Source of the DNA: Pseudomonas reidholzensis | GTDB taxonomy: Bacteria > Pseudomonadota > Gammaproteobacteria > Pseudomonadales > Pseudomonadaceae | Direction: 5' to 3' | DNA: 64,000 nt | NCBI RefSeq assembly: GCF_900536025.1 | Contig: NZ_UNOZ01000039.1 | Location: forward strand, 124,001 to 188,000 | Part shown: positions 38,131-46,623 of the stretch, one piece after another | Layout: each line of letters opens with the position of its first letter | How positions within the stretch are numbered: position 1 is the first letter of the stretch | The notes under the pieces: model-generated | What the model was told of the DNA's origin: nothing | Seen by the model: the letters and a program-made list of their open reading frames with translations, nothing else | The model's database searches: none | Made by a program: the position numbers and the translations under genes

Positions 38131-39093
38131 GTGATCAAACACAAGAAAGCCCAGTGGCCCTGGCACGCGCTGACCGCGCTGGTGCTGGTGGGCCTGGCGA
38201 TCAGCCTGTACCTGGCCACCTCGATGATGTCCTACGAGTGGCGCTGGAACCGCGTCCCCCAGTACTTCGCCTACCAGGCCGAAGACGCCCAGCGTGCGGC
38301 CAGCTACGGTACCGTCGCAGACATCGTCCTGCAGGGCGACAGCGCGCGCGTCACGCTCAAGGGTGAGGACGGCGCCGAGCAAGTGCTCGAGGTGGACAAG
38401 AACAGCCTGCAGCTGAGCCGCGGTGACGACGTCGCCGAAGGCGATCAGATTGGCGTGACCCGGCACTGGGCGCCCGGCCCGCTGGCCTGGGGGCTGTGGA
38501 CCACGCTGTGGCTGTCGGTGGTGTCCGGTGCGCTGGGCCTGCTGGTCGGGCTGTTTGCCGGGCTCTGCCGGCTGTCCAACAACCCGACCCTGCGCGACCT
38601 GTCGACGGTGTATGTCGAGCTGGTGCGCGGCACGCCGCTGCTGGTGCAGATCTTCATCTTCTACTTCTTCATCGGTACCGTGCTCAACCTCTCGCGCGAG
38701 TTCGCCGGGGTGGCGGCGCTGGCGCTGTTCACCGGCGCCTATGTGGCGGAGATCGTCCGCGCCGGGGTCCAGTCGATCGCCAAGGGGCAGAACGAGGCGG
38801 CCCGTTCGCTGGGCCTGAATGCCGGCCAGTCGATGCGTCACGTGATCCTGCCACAGGCCTTCAAGCGCGTGTTGCCGCCGCTGGCCGGGCAATTCATCAG
38901 CCTGGTCAAGGACACCTCGCTGGTGTCGGTGATCGCCATCACCGAGCTGACCAAGAGCGGGCGCGAGGCGATCACCACCTCGTTCTCGACCTTCGAGATC
39001 TGGTTCTGCGTGGCAGGCCTGTACCTGCTGATCAACCTGCCGCTGTCGCACCTTGCCAGCCGGCTCGAGCGGAGGCTTGCGCAAAGTGATTGA
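38131..39093 (+). CDS. Amino-acid ABC transporter, permease
   Basis: The 320-aa HisM/GlnP-type inner-membrane permease starts at a GTG (38131, MIKHKKAQWPW). Unlike the usual 220-aa permeases it has an extra TM helix (about 14-32) followed by about 75 mostly hydrophilic residues before the core permease domain begins near GLWTTLWLSVVSG. The core has the EAA-type loop EAARSLGLNAGQSMRHVILPQA. Its 3' end overlaps the ATPase start by 8 bases. The N-terminal periplasmic segment is seen in related Pseudomonas transporters. Confidence 0.92.
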   Translation: MIKHKKAQWPWHALTALVLVGLAISLYLATSMMSYEWRWNRVPQYFAYQAEDAQRAASYGTVADIVLQGDSARVTLKGEDGAEQVLEVDKNSLQLSRGDDVAEGDQIGVTRHWAPGPLAWGLWTTLWLSVVSGALGLLVGLFAGLCRLSNNPTLRDLSTVYVELVRGTPLLVQIFIFYFFIGTVLNLSREFAGVAALALFTGAYVAEIVRAGVQSIAKGQNEAARSLGLNAGQSMRHVILPQAFKRVLPPLAGQFISLVKDTSLVSVIAITELTKSGREAITTSFSTFEIWFCVAGLYLLINLPLSHLASRLERRLAQSD

Positions 39094-39820
39094 AGTCCGT
39101 GACCTGCTGAAAGTGTTCGACACCCGCGGCCAGGTAGTGCGTGCGGTAGACAACGTCACCACCCAGGTGGCCAAAGGCGAAGTGGTGGTGGTGCTGGGCC
39201 CGTCGGGCTCGGGCAAATCGACCTTCCTGCGCTGCCTGAACGGCCTGGAGCATTTCGACGCCGGCCATGTGTCGATCAACGGCCTGCAGCTGGACGACCC
39301 GAAGACCGACATCAATGCCTATCGGCGTGAAGTCGGCATGGTCTTCCAGCACTTCAACCTGTTCCCGCACATGACCGTGCTGGAAAACCTGTGCCTGGCG
39401 CAGAAGGTCGTGCGCAAGCGCAACAAGGCGGATCGCGAAGCCAAGGCACGCGCGCTGCTGAGCAAGGTCGGGATTGCCGAGAAGGCCAACGAGTTTCCTT
39501 CGCGGTTGTCGGGCGGCCAGCAACAGCGCGTGGCGATTGCCCGCGCGTTGGCCATGGACCCGAAGGTCATGCTGTTCGATGAGCCGACCTCGGCGCTCGA
39601 CCCGGAGATGGTCGGCGAGGTGCTCGACGTGATGAAGACCCTGGCCCAGGAAGGCATGACCATGGTCTGCGTGACCCACGAGATGGGCTTTGCCCGGGAA
39701 GTGGCGGATCGGGTGCTGTTCTTCGATCACGGCAAGCTGCTCGAAGACTCTGCGCCGGTGGCGTTCTTCGATTCGCCAAGAGACCCGCGCGCCCAGGCGT
39801 TCCTGCGTCAGGTGCTCTAA
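39086..39820 (+). CDS. Amino-acid ABC transporter, ATP-binding protein
   Basis: The 244-aa GlnQ/HisP-type ATPase energises the preceding permease. Walker A is GPSGSGKST, the Q-loop is in FQHFNLFPHMTVLEN, the ABC signature is LSGGQQQR, Walker B is VMLFDEPTSALD and the switch His is in VTHEMGF. The start is a GTG (39086) overlapping the permease stop by 8 bases; a longer frame from an ATG at 39053 gives a non-family extension. A large inverted repeat/terminator follows. Confidence 0.96.
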   Translation: MIEVRDLLKVFDTRGQVVRAVDNVTTQVAKGEVVVVLGPSGSGKSTFLRCLNGLEHFDAGHVSINGLQLDDPKTDINAYRREVGMVFQHFNLFPHMTVLENLCLAQKVVRKRNKADREAKARALLSKVGIAEKANEFPSRLSGGQQQRVAIARALAMDPKVMLFDEPTSALDPEMVGEVLDVMKTLAQEGMTMVCVTHEMGFAREVADRVLFFDHGKLLEDSAPVAFFDSPRDPRAQAFLRQVL

Positions 39821-39851
39821 CAGCAGCTGTAAGTTGCAAGCTTCAAGCTGA

Positions 39852-39902
39852 AAGAAAAAGCCGAACCGCGATGGCCCATCCATCACCGTTCGGCTTTTTC
39901 TT
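39852..39902. terminator. Bidirectional hairpin terminator between the ABC ATPase and a chemoreceptor gene
   Basis: AAGAAAAAGCCGAAC (39852-39866) and GTTCGGCTTTTTCTT (39888-39902) are perfect 15-bp inverted arms with T runs on both strands. They enclose a smaller GATGG/CCATC repeat and are flanked by GCTGCAAGC-type repeat pieces. Confidence 0.85.
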
Positions 39903-39926
39903 GCCGCTTGCAGCTAAGCGCTGCTG

Positions 39927-41870
39927 TCAGAGGCTGAACCGCCCCACCATCCCCCGCAGCTGCTGCCCCAACTGCTCCAGCTCGCCACTTGAAGCCGCTG
40001 TCTGCTCACTCGCCGCACTGGTCTGGTCAGACACATCGCGCACATTGATCACACTGCGGTTGATCTGCTCGGCCACCACGCTCTGCTGCTCGCTGGCCGT
40101 GGCGATCTGCTGGTTCATGCCCTGGATGCTCGACACGGTCTGGGTGATCTCGCCCAAGGCGTCGCCGGCCTGGCGGCTCAGCGCGACGCTGCGCTCGGTC
40201 AGCTGCTTGCTGCTGTCGAGCAGGCGGGTGACCTCGTCGGTACCGCTGTGCAGGTTGGCGATCAACAGCTCGATCTCTTCCGTCGACTGCTGGGTCCGTT
40301 GCGCCAGCCCACGTACCTCGTCGGCCACCACGGCAAAGCCGCGGCCGGCCTCACCGGCGCGCGCCGCCTCGATGGCGGCATTCAGCGCCAGCAGGTTGGT
40401 CTGCGCCGACACCGACTTGATCACATCGAGTATGCTGCCGATGCGCAGGCCCTCCGCCGCCAGGTGCTGCATGGCCTCGAGGCAATGGTCCATCTGCCCG
40501 GCCAGTTGCTCGATCTGGGCCACGGCCTGGTTGACCACCTCGTCACCCAGCTGCGCCTGGTGGTCTGCGGTGGTCGCGGCCTGCGAGGCCTGTTCGGCAT
40601 TCTGCGCCACCTCCTGCACCGTCGCGCTCATCTGGTTCATGGCGGTGGCGACCTGGTCGGTCTCCTCCCTCTGCTGGTTGATCCGCACCTTGGTGTCGGC
40701 ACTGGCGCTCGCCAGCTGCGAGGCGGCGCTCGACAGTTGGCCAACGCCCAGGTCGATACCGCCGATCAGCTCACGCAGGCTCAGGGTCATGTCGCGCATG
40801 CTCTGCTGCAGTTGGCCCATCTCGTCACGGCGCGCCACCGCTGTTACCTGGCTGAGGTCGCCACGGGCGATGCGCGCGGCCTGGGCCAGGGTCTGGCGCA
40901 GCGGCTGGGTGATCTGCAGGGTGATCACCCAGGCGGCGAGCACACCCACCACCAGCGCCAGCAGGGCGACGCTGGTCAGCAGGGAGCGGGCCGCCAGCGC
41001 CTCATGGTCACGCTGCTCGATCTTGCTCTGGCCCAGGGCGACGCTGGCGGCGCTGAGCTCTTCGCCGATCTTCTCCATGTCGTTCTGCAGCCGCTCCACG
41101 TCTATGGCCGCGCGGCGGTACTGCTCGAGGCTGCGCCGATAGCTGGCCAGCTCGACCCCCGGCCGCTCCAGCAGGGCGCTGGGCAGGCCCAGCGGCGCCA
41201 ACGCTTTGAGCAGTTGCGCGAGGGTGCTGTCAGCGGCGCTCAGGGCGCTGTCGCCGACCTTGGCGAAGTCGTCCACCGGGGCGAAGGTATAGGCGGGCAC
41301 CAGGCTTTGCTGATTGGCACCGTCGACGTGGCGCGACAGCGTGTCCATCAGGCCGAGCATGGCGCCTTGCGGGCTGTCGGCGGGGAGTTTCAGCAGGGCC
41401 TGGTTTTGCAGGTCGTCGATCACCTCGCCGAGCGTGTGCTCCCGGGCCTGCATGGTTTCGCGCAGCTGCCGGCGCTGGTCGACCGCACGCAGCAGGGCGG
41501 TGAAGTCGGCGCGCAGTTGCTGCAAGCGCGTGAGCTTGTCGCTGATCAGCTCGCGCGAGGCGTCGACGCTGCTGCGCTGGTGCAGGGCGCTGAGCCGCTT
41601 GTCCAACTGCTCGATGATGGCCCCGATACGCGCGTTGCTGGTGTCATCCGCCAGCACCCGGAAGGTGATGCGCTCGGCACGCAGGTCTTTGCTCAGGTCG
41701 CTGATCAGGGTGATTTCGCTCAGTTGCTGCGAGCGGGTGATGGCATCGTCGAGGGCCCGCCAGCCACTGACCGTGGTGGCCAGGGTGAGCAACAGGACCA
41801 CGCTGAAGCCCAGGGCAAGCTTGAGCCTGACGCTCAGGTTGCCGAGCCTTTGATTGATGTATCCGAACAT
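39927..41870 (-). CDS. Methyl-accepting chemotaxis protein, helical-bimodular sensor type (second of tandem pair)
   Basis: The 647-aa receptor has TM1 (about 17-36), a long all-alpha periplasmic domain (about 37-310), TM2 (near LLALVVGVLAAWVITLQI), HAMP, and a signalling domain with AAIEAARAGEAGRGFAVVADEVRG read across the hairpin tip. The helix-rich sensor of roughly 255-270 residues fits the HBM class typified by P. putida McpS/McpQ, which sense TCA-cycle acids; ligand here is inferred, not shown. The start MFGYINQRLGNLSVRLKLALG is like its upstream paralogue MYQWFAQSLGNMSVSRKLG. It lies 145 bp downstream of the other receptor. Confidence 0.9.
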   Translation of the reverse strand: MFGYINQRLGNLSVRLKLALGFSVVLLLTLATTVSGWRALDDAITRSQQLSEITLISDLSKDLRAERITFRVLADDTSNARIGAIIEQLDKRLSALHQRSSVDASRELISDKLTRLQQLRADFTALLRAVDQRRQLRETMQAREHTLGEVIDDLQNQALLKLPADSPQGAMLGLMDTLSRHVDGANQQSLVPAYTFAPVDDFAKVGDSALSAADSTLAQLLKALAPLGLPSALLERPGVELASYRRSLEQYRRAAIDVERLQNDMEKIGEELSAASVALGQSKIEQRDHEALAARSLLTSVALLALVVGVLAAWVITLQITQPLRQTLAQAARIARGDLSQVTAVARRDEMGQLQQSMRDMTLSLRELIGGIDLGVGQLSSAASQLASASADTKVRINQQREETDQVATAMNQMSATVQEVAQNAEQASQAATTADHQAQLGDEVVNQAVAQIEQLAGQMDHCLEAMQHLAAEGLRIGSILDVIKSVSAQTNLLALNAAIEAARAGEAGRGFAVVADEVRGLAQRTQQSTEEIELLIANLHSGTDEVTRLLDSSKQLTERSVALSRQAGDALGEITQTVSSIQGMNQQIATASEQQSVVAEQINRSVINVRDVSDQTSAASEQTAASSGELEQLGQQLRGMVGRFSL

Positions 41871-41980
41871 GGCATGCCTCCGTCCATTCGAGTGATGGCC
41901 ACGGGGGTGTGGCCATGCTTGCTCATCGGCAGAGGGGCTGTGGGACTGGACCTGCAAATCGTGTAGGAAAAGTCGCTAGA

Positions 41981-42004
41981 TGCCCTAGGAATTATCCTAG
42001 GGCA
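41981..42004. promoter_or_regulatory. Perfect 10-bp palindrome between the tandem chemoreceptor genes
   Basis: TGCCCTAGGA (41981-41990) and TCCTAGGGCA (41995-42004) are exact inverted arms around ATTA. It starts 11 bases after the first receptor's stop and lies about 110 bp upstream of the second. There is no adjacent U tract, so it may be a weak terminator or an operator for the second receptor. Confidence 0.5.
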
Positions 42005-42014
42005 CTGCGATACA

Positions 42015-43931
42015 TCACAGCCGGAAGCGCCCCACCAGCCCTTGCAGGTGGGTGCCCAGCCGCGCCAGCTCGACACTCGAGCTGGCCGTTTCTTCACTGG
42101 CCGCCGAGGTCTGATCAGAAATATCCCGCACATTCATCACGCTGCGGTTGATCTCCTCGGCCACCGCGCTCTGCTGTTCCGCCGCGGTGGCGATCTGCTG
42201 GTTCATGGCCTGGATCGACGACACCGTGCGGGTAATGGTCTCCAGCGAACCGCCGGCACGCCGCGTCAGCTCGACGCTGCTGTCGGTCAGTCCGCGGCTG
42301 GCGTCCATCACGCTGGCCACCCGCTGAGTGCCGCTCTGCAGGCCGGCGATCAGTGCTTCGATCTCTTCGGTCGACTGCTGGGTGCGCTGGGCCAGGCTGC
42401 GCACTTCATCGGCTACCACGGCAAAACCACGCCCGGCCTCACCGGCGCGTGCGGCCTCGATCGCGGCGTTCAGCGCCAACAGGTTGGTCTGCTGGGCGAC
42501 CGACTTGATCACGTCGAGCACGCTGCCGATCTTGTCGCTTTCGGCCTTCAGCTGGTTCATCGCCTCGCTGGAGTTGACCACCTCACCCGCCAGGCGCTCG
42601 ATCTGGGCGATCGCTTCACTCACCACCCGGTCACCCTCGCGAGCCTGCTGGTCGGCCATCAGCGCCGCCTCCGAGGCCTGCTCGGCGTTGCGCGCCACCT
42701 CGTGCACGGTGGCCGCCATCTGGTTCATGGCGGTCGCCACCTGGTCGGTTTCGACCTTTTGATTGTTGACCCCGGCGCTGGTCTGCTCGGTCACCGCCGA
42801 GAGCTCCTCGGCGGCGCTGGCGATCTGCGTGACACCGTCGCCGATGCCGCCGATCAGCTCGCGCAGGCCTTGGGTCATGCGCTGCATGCTGGCCTGCAAC
42901 TGGCCCAGCTCGTCGCGCCGGTCAACCTGCAGGTTCTGGCTGAGGTCGCCATTGGCCACGCGTTCAGCGGCGGTCAGGGTGTAGCGCAGCGGCACGACGA
43001 TCTGCCGGGTGATCACCCAGGCGGCCAGCAGGCCGAGCAACAGGGCCAGGCCGGTGGCGCCGGCGAGGAGCAGCTTGGCCTGGTGGGTGCCCTGGTCGCG
43101 CACGGCGGTCTGCGACAGGGTCATCTGCTGGCTGGTGTCGAGCAGCACCGTACCCTGCGTGACCATGCGTTGCAGGGCCTGGTCGCTGGCCACCTGGGCA
43201 CTGCTGAACTGGTTGACCGCGTCGCGGTAGGCGGCGAGGGCGCTGGCGGCGTCGTCGAGGCTGGCGGCGTATTCAGCGGGCAGTTTGCCGGGCAGGGCCT
43301 TGAGCACGGCGAGGGCCTGGTCGATGGCGCCCAGCGCGGTCTGCTGGAACTCGGCCTTGGCGCTGTAGGTGTAGCCGCGGACCTGGAAGCGCGCCTGCTG
43401 CAGCAGGGCGCTGACTTCGACGGCGTTCTGGTACTGGCTGATATCGCCGGCTTGGAGCAGGCGCTGCTGGACCTGGCCAATCAGTGCGGCAGCCTTGTCG
43501 GCGCTGTCGCCCAGCACCCCGCGGCTGGCTTCGCGACGCTGGCCGGCCTGCTTGAGGTCGGTGAAGGCCTGCTGATACTCGCGCACGGCTTGGCGCTGCT
43601 GCTCCAGGCGCTGCAGGTCGGCGGGCTGCTCGATCTGGCCGAGCATCCGCTCGACCTGGCGCTCGATATCGCCCAGGGCCTTGTCCAGCTCGGCGACCCC
43701 GGCTTCATCGCGGGTACGCTCATAGTGCTGGCGGGCGATGCGCAATTCTTGGGTGTATTGGTGAATGACCGAGATATTGCCGAGCTTGTCGCCACGCGTC
43801 GTAACGCTGTCGACACCCGACCATCCGGTCAAGGTAATGGCCAGGGTAAGCAGCAGGACCAGGCCGAAGCCAAAGCCGAGCTTGCGGCTGACACTCATAT
43901 TTCCCAGAGACTGGGCAAACCACTGGTACAT
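42015..43931 (-). CDS. Methyl-accepting chemotaxis protein, helical-bimodular sensor type (first of tandem pair)
   Basis: The 638-aa receptor has the same layout as the gene downstream: TM1 (about 20-37), an all-alpha periplasmic domain (38-280), TM2 (LLLAGATGLALLLGLLAAWVI), HAMP (about 305-360) and a signalling tip EAARAGEAGRGFAVVADEVR. The two proteins share long stretches in the cytoplasmic half and diverge in the sensor, as expected for duplicated receptors with different ligands. P. putida KT2440 has, as I recall, a citrate receptor McpQ at this locus (PP_5020) next to PP_5021; which of the two genes corresponds I cannot tell. Confidence 0.9.
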   Translation of the reverse strand: MYQWFAQSLGNMSVSRKLGFGFGLVLLLTLAITLTGWSGVDSVTTRGDKLGNISVIHQYTQELRIARQHYERTRDEAGVAELDKALGDIERQVERMLGQIEQPADLQRLEQQRQAVREYQQAFTDLKQAGQRREASRGVLGDSADKAAALIGQVQQRLLQAGDISQYQNAVEVSALLQQARFQVRGYTYSAKAEFQQTALGAIDQALAVLKALPGKLPAEYAASLDDAASALAAYRDAVNQFSSAQVASDQALQRMVTQGTVLLDTSQQMTLSQTAVRDQGTHQAKLLLAGATGLALLLGLLAAWVITRQIVVPLRYTLTAAERVANGDLSQNLQVDRRDELGQLQASMQRMTQGLRELIGGIGDGVTQIASAAEELSAVTEQTSAGVNNQKVETDQVATAMNQMAATVHEVARNAEQASEAALMADQQAREGDRVVSEAIAQIERLAGEVVNSSEAMNQLKAESDKIGSVLDVIKSVAQQTNLLALNAAIEAARAGEAGRGFAVVADEVRSLAQRTQQSTEEIEALIAGLQSGTQRVASVMDASRGLTDSSVELTRRAGGSLETITRTVSSIQAMNQQIATAAEQQSAVAEEINRSVMNVRDISDQTSAASEETASSSVELARLGTHLQGLVGRFRL

Positions 43932-44010
43932 GTTCGACTCCCCGGCGATGGCAGCGCAGATAATTGTTGTACTGCAAAGGCCATCGGCTCGCGCCGGGGA
44001 AACTTTATGG

Positions 44011-44034
44011 CTAAAAGACTGACCGATTGGTCAG
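44011..44034 (-). terminator. Terminator at the rsmE 3' end
   Basis: CTGACC (44019-44024) pairs with GGTCAG (44029-44034) around GATT; on the minus strand the hairpin is followed by TCTTTT. It overlaps the rsmE stop codon (44033-44031), which is compact but plausible. Confidence 0.6.
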
Positions 44035-44738
44035 AAAATTCGCGAGAGCAGGGCGGTGACTGCGGTCTCGACCCGGAGGATCCGATCGCCCAGTTGCACC
44101 GGCGCCAGGCCGGCTTTGCCCAGTAGCTCGATTTCGTAGGGGATCCACCCACCTTCGGGGCCGATCGCCAACGTTACCGGCTCTTGCACGGCACGCGGGC
44201 AGGCCGGATAGGGGCCGGGATGACCGACCAGGCCGACGGTGCCGGCGGTGATGGCGGGCAAGCGGTCTTCGACGAACGGTTTGAAGCGCTTCTCGATCAG
44301 CACTTCCGGCAGCACCGTGTCGCGTGCCTGTTCAAGGCCAAGGATGAGGTTGACGCGAATGCTCTCAGGGGTGAGGAAGGGCGTCTGCCAGAAGCTCTTC
44401 TCGACCTTGTAGCTGTTGACCAGGATCAGCCGCGGCACGCCAAGGGTGGCGACCGTCTGGAACAGGCGGCGGAGCATCTTCGGCCGTGGCACGGCGAGCA
44501 CCAGGGTCAACGGCAGCTTGGCCGGCGGCGGCTGGTCGAAGCCGACCTGCAGCTCGGCTTCGTGGCCTTCCAGGCGCACCACCGTGGCCTGGCCCATGAG
44601 CCCGTTGATCCGCCCCACGCGCAGGGTGTCGCCCACCGCCACGCGGTGGATCTCCTGCATATGGGTGAAGCGCCGATCAGCCAGGACCACGCGGTCGGCC
44701 GAGATGAAGTCGGCCTCCTCGAGCAGCAACAGGTTCAT
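44031..44738 (-). CDS. rsmE: 16S rRNA (uracil-1498 N3)-methyltransferase
   Basis: The 235-aa SPOUT enzyme methylates U1498 of 16S rRNA. It has an N-terminal PUA-like domain (1-70; FTHMQEIHRVAVGDTLRVG) and a C-terminal trefoil-knot domain with LAIGPEGGWIPYEIELL and LGDRILRVETA, the SAM-binding knot motifs. Its ATG overlaps the tatC stop by 4 bases, so it is the last gene of a long minus-strand cluster. Confidence 0.95.
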   Translation of the reverse strand: MNLLLLEEADFISADRVVLADRRFTHMQEIHRVAVGDTLRVGRINGLMGQATVVRLEGHEAELQVGFDQPPPAKLPLTLVLAVPRPKMLRRLFQTVATLGVPRLILVNSYKVEKSFWQTPFLTPESIRVNLILGLEQARDTVLPEVLIEKRFKPFVEDRLPAITAGTVGLVGHPGPYPACPRAVQEPVTLAIGPEGGWIPYEIELLGKAGLAPVQLGDRILRVETAVTALLSRIF

Positions 44739-45526
44739 GGCTGGGTAGCGGGCGGTTGGTCGTTGTGGTCGTCCGCCGCAGGCGCGTCAACGTCGCTGCG
44801 CTTGCGGATCAGGCCGCCACACAGCACGCCGATCTCGAACAGCAGCCACATCGGTACGGCCAGCAGGGTCTGCGAGAAGATGTCCGGCGGGGTCAGGACC
44901 ATGCCGACCACGAAGCAGCCGATCACCACGTACGGGCGGATCTTCTTCAGGTACTTCACGTCGACCACACCGATCCACACCAGCAGCACCACGGCCACCG
45001 GGATCTCGAAGGCGACCCCGAAGGCGAAGAACAGGGTCATGACGAAGTCGAGGTAGTTGGCGATGTCGGTCATCATCGACACCCCTTCCGGGGTGGCGCT
45101 GGCGAAGAAGCCGAAGATCAGCGGGAACACCAGGAAGTAGGCGAACGCCATGCCGGCGTAGAACAGGATGATGCTCGAGATCAGCAGCGGGATGGCGATG
45201 CGTTTTTCGTGACGGTACAGGCCCGGCGCGATGAAGCCCCAGATCTGTTGCAGGATGAACGGGATCGCCAGGAACAGCGAGACGATCATGGTCAGCTTGA
45301 ACGGCGTCAGGAACGGCGAGGCGACGTCGGTGGCGATCATCGTCGCGTTGGCCGGCAAGTGGTCACGCAGCGGCGCCGACACCAGGGTGTAGATCTGCTG
45401 GGCAAACGAGAACAGCCCGGCGAAGATCAGGAAGATGGCGGCGACGCAGCGCAGCAGGCGGGTGCGCAGTTCGGTCAGGTGCGAGACCAGCGGCATCGGC
45501 TGGTCGGATTCCGGTCTATCGCTCAT
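44735..45526 (-). CDS. tatC: Sec-independent translocase TatC
   Basis: Core of the twin-arginine translocase (263 aa), a six-TM inner-membrane protein that recognises RR signal peptides. The N-terminal LVSHLTELRTRLLRC segment contains the conserved ExxRxR-type region, followed by the periplasmic loop DVASPFLTPFK and hydrophobic helices, including FFASATPEGVSMMTDI and PPDIFSQTLLAVPMWLLFE. It overlaps tatB (4 bases) and rsmE (4 bases). A C-terminal charged tail (DDHNDQPPATQP) is cytosolic. Confidence 0.97.
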   Translation of the reverse strand: MSDRPESDQPMPLVSHLTELRTRLLRCVAAIFLIFAGLFSFAQQIYTLVSAPLRDHLPANATMIATDVASPFLTPFKLTMIVSLFLAIPFILQQIWGFIAPGLYRHEKRIAIPLLISSIILFYAGMAFAYFLVFPLIFGFFASATPEGVSMMTDIANYLDFVMTLFFAFGVAFEIPVAVVLLVWIGVVDVKYLKKIRPYVVIGCFVVGMVLTPPDIFSQTLLAVPMWLLFEIGVLCGGLIRKRSDVDAPAADDHNDQPPATQP

Positions 45527-45939
45527 GGGGCTCGTGGCGTCTGGGGTGGCTCGGGAGTAACCGGCGGCACGCTGGCGTCGTCGGCCAGCGGTGTGCCGTG
45601 GGCAGGTGCTGGCCCCGCGACGGGCACGTCGACCACAGTGGCCGCTGGAGTGCCGTTGGCGACCGGCGTATCAACGGCTTTTGGCGCGTAGGCGTGCGGA
45701 TCGAGGATGCGCCGGGCCTCCTGCTCCATCGACAGGATGTGCTCGTTGTGCAGCTGACGGCGGATGTCGTCGGCGCCGATTTCGCGCTCGACTTCCATCT
45801 TGATGTTGTTGAAGCTGCGCTTGAGGCGCCCGATCCACAGGCCCGCGGTACGCGCGGCGCCAGGCAGGCGCTCGGGGCCGAGCACCACCAGGGCGACCAG
45901 GCCGACGAGCAGCAACTCGCTGAAGCTGATACCAAACAT
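45523..45939 (-). CDS. tatB: Sec-independent translocase TatB
   Basis: The 138-aa protein has an N-terminal TM helix (MFGISFSELLLVGLVALVVLGPERLP), the conserved GPERLP hinge, an amphipathic helix (AARTAGLWIGRLKRSFNNI) and a Pro/Ala-rich C-terminal tail. It forms the substrate receptor with TatC. The Glu in the TM (SFSEL) is the typical polar residue. It is spaced 3 bases from tatA and overlaps tatC by 4. Confidence 0.96.
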   Translation of the reverse strand: MFGISFSELLLVGLVALVVLGPERLPGAARTAGLWIGRLKRSFNNIKMEVEREIGADDIRRQLHNEHILSMEQEARRILDPHAYAPKAVDTPVANGTPAATVVDVPVAGPAPAHGTPLADDASVPPVTPEPPQTPRAP

Positions 45940-45942
45940 GGG

Positions 45943-46227
45943 TCAGTCTTTCCGCTGTGGCTCTTGGACCGGCTGCGCCTGGCCTTCGATGGTGGTGTGC
46001 GTCTGGTTCAGCGGCGCGGTGGTGTGCGGCTGCTGGGTCGGTGGCACAGGCTGAACCGGCGGTGGGGTCTGCTCGGCGGGCTTGTTTTCTTCATCGCTCA
46101 TGGCCTTGCGGAAGCCCTTGATCGACTCGCCGAGGTCACCGCCGAGGTTTTTCAGCTTCTTGGTGCCGAACACCAGGACGACAACGACCAGCAGAACAAT
46201 CCAGTGTTTCCAGTCAAAAATACCCAT
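45943..46227 (-). CDS. tatA: Sec-independent translocase TatA
   Basis: The 94-aa pore-forming component has a TM helix (WKHWIVLLVVVVLVFGTKKL), the FGTKKL hinge and the amphipathic LGGDLGESIKGFRKAM helix. The C-terminal half is a Pro/Gln/Thr-rich unstructured tail, longer than strictly needed. It begins 66 bp after the hisE stop in the same direction, the arrangement found in Pseudomonas. Confidence 0.96.
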   Translation of the reverse strand: MGIFDWKHWIVLLVVVVLVFGTKKLKNLGGDLGESIKGFRKAMSDEENKPAEQTPPPVQPVPPTQQPHTTAPLNQTHTTIEGQAQPVQEPQRKD

Positions 46228-46292
46228 GGTGTACTCCGTTCAAATAGGTAGGGTCTAGCCAATGCTGTGGGGTGCGAGCCCGCGCCCATGGG

Positions 46293-46622
46293 TCAGGGTT
46301 GGCGGGCGGCTTTTTCGTCGTGGCCGGAGAGGCCGAAGCGACGTTCGAGTTCGTCGAGCACCGCCTGTGGGTGCTGGCCCAGAGCCGAGAGCATCACCAG
46401 GCTATGGAACCACAGGTCTGCGGTCTCGTAGATGACATCGCTGCAGTCGCCGCTGTGGGCGGCGTCCTTGGCGGCGATGATGGTTTCTACCGATTCCTCG
46501 CCAAGCTTCTCGAGGATCTTGTTCAGGCCCTTGTGATACAGGCTGGCCACATAGGAGCTGTCCGGGGCCGCGCCTTTGCGGGCCTCCAGCACCTCGGCAA
46601 GGCGGGTCAGGGTATCGCTCAT
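46293..46622 (-). CDS. hisE: Phosphoribosyl-ATP pyrophosphatase
   Basis: Second step of histidine synthesis: hydrolyses PR-ATP to PR-AMP and pyrophosphate. The 109-aa all-alpha protein of the MazG-like class has motifs DTLTRLAEVLEARK, LGEESVETIIAAKD and DVIYETADLWFHSLVML, whose acidic residues bind Mg. I start at MSDTLTRLAEV; it begins 1 base after the hisI stop. In enterobacteria HisI and HisE are fused; here they are separate genes. Confidence 0.95.
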   Translation of the reverse strand: MSDTLTRLAEVLEARKGAAPDSSYVASLYHKGLNKILEKLGEESVETIIAAKDAAHSGDCSDVIYETADLWFHSLVMLSALGQHPQAVLDELERRFGLSGHDEKAARQP

Positions 46623-46623
46623 G

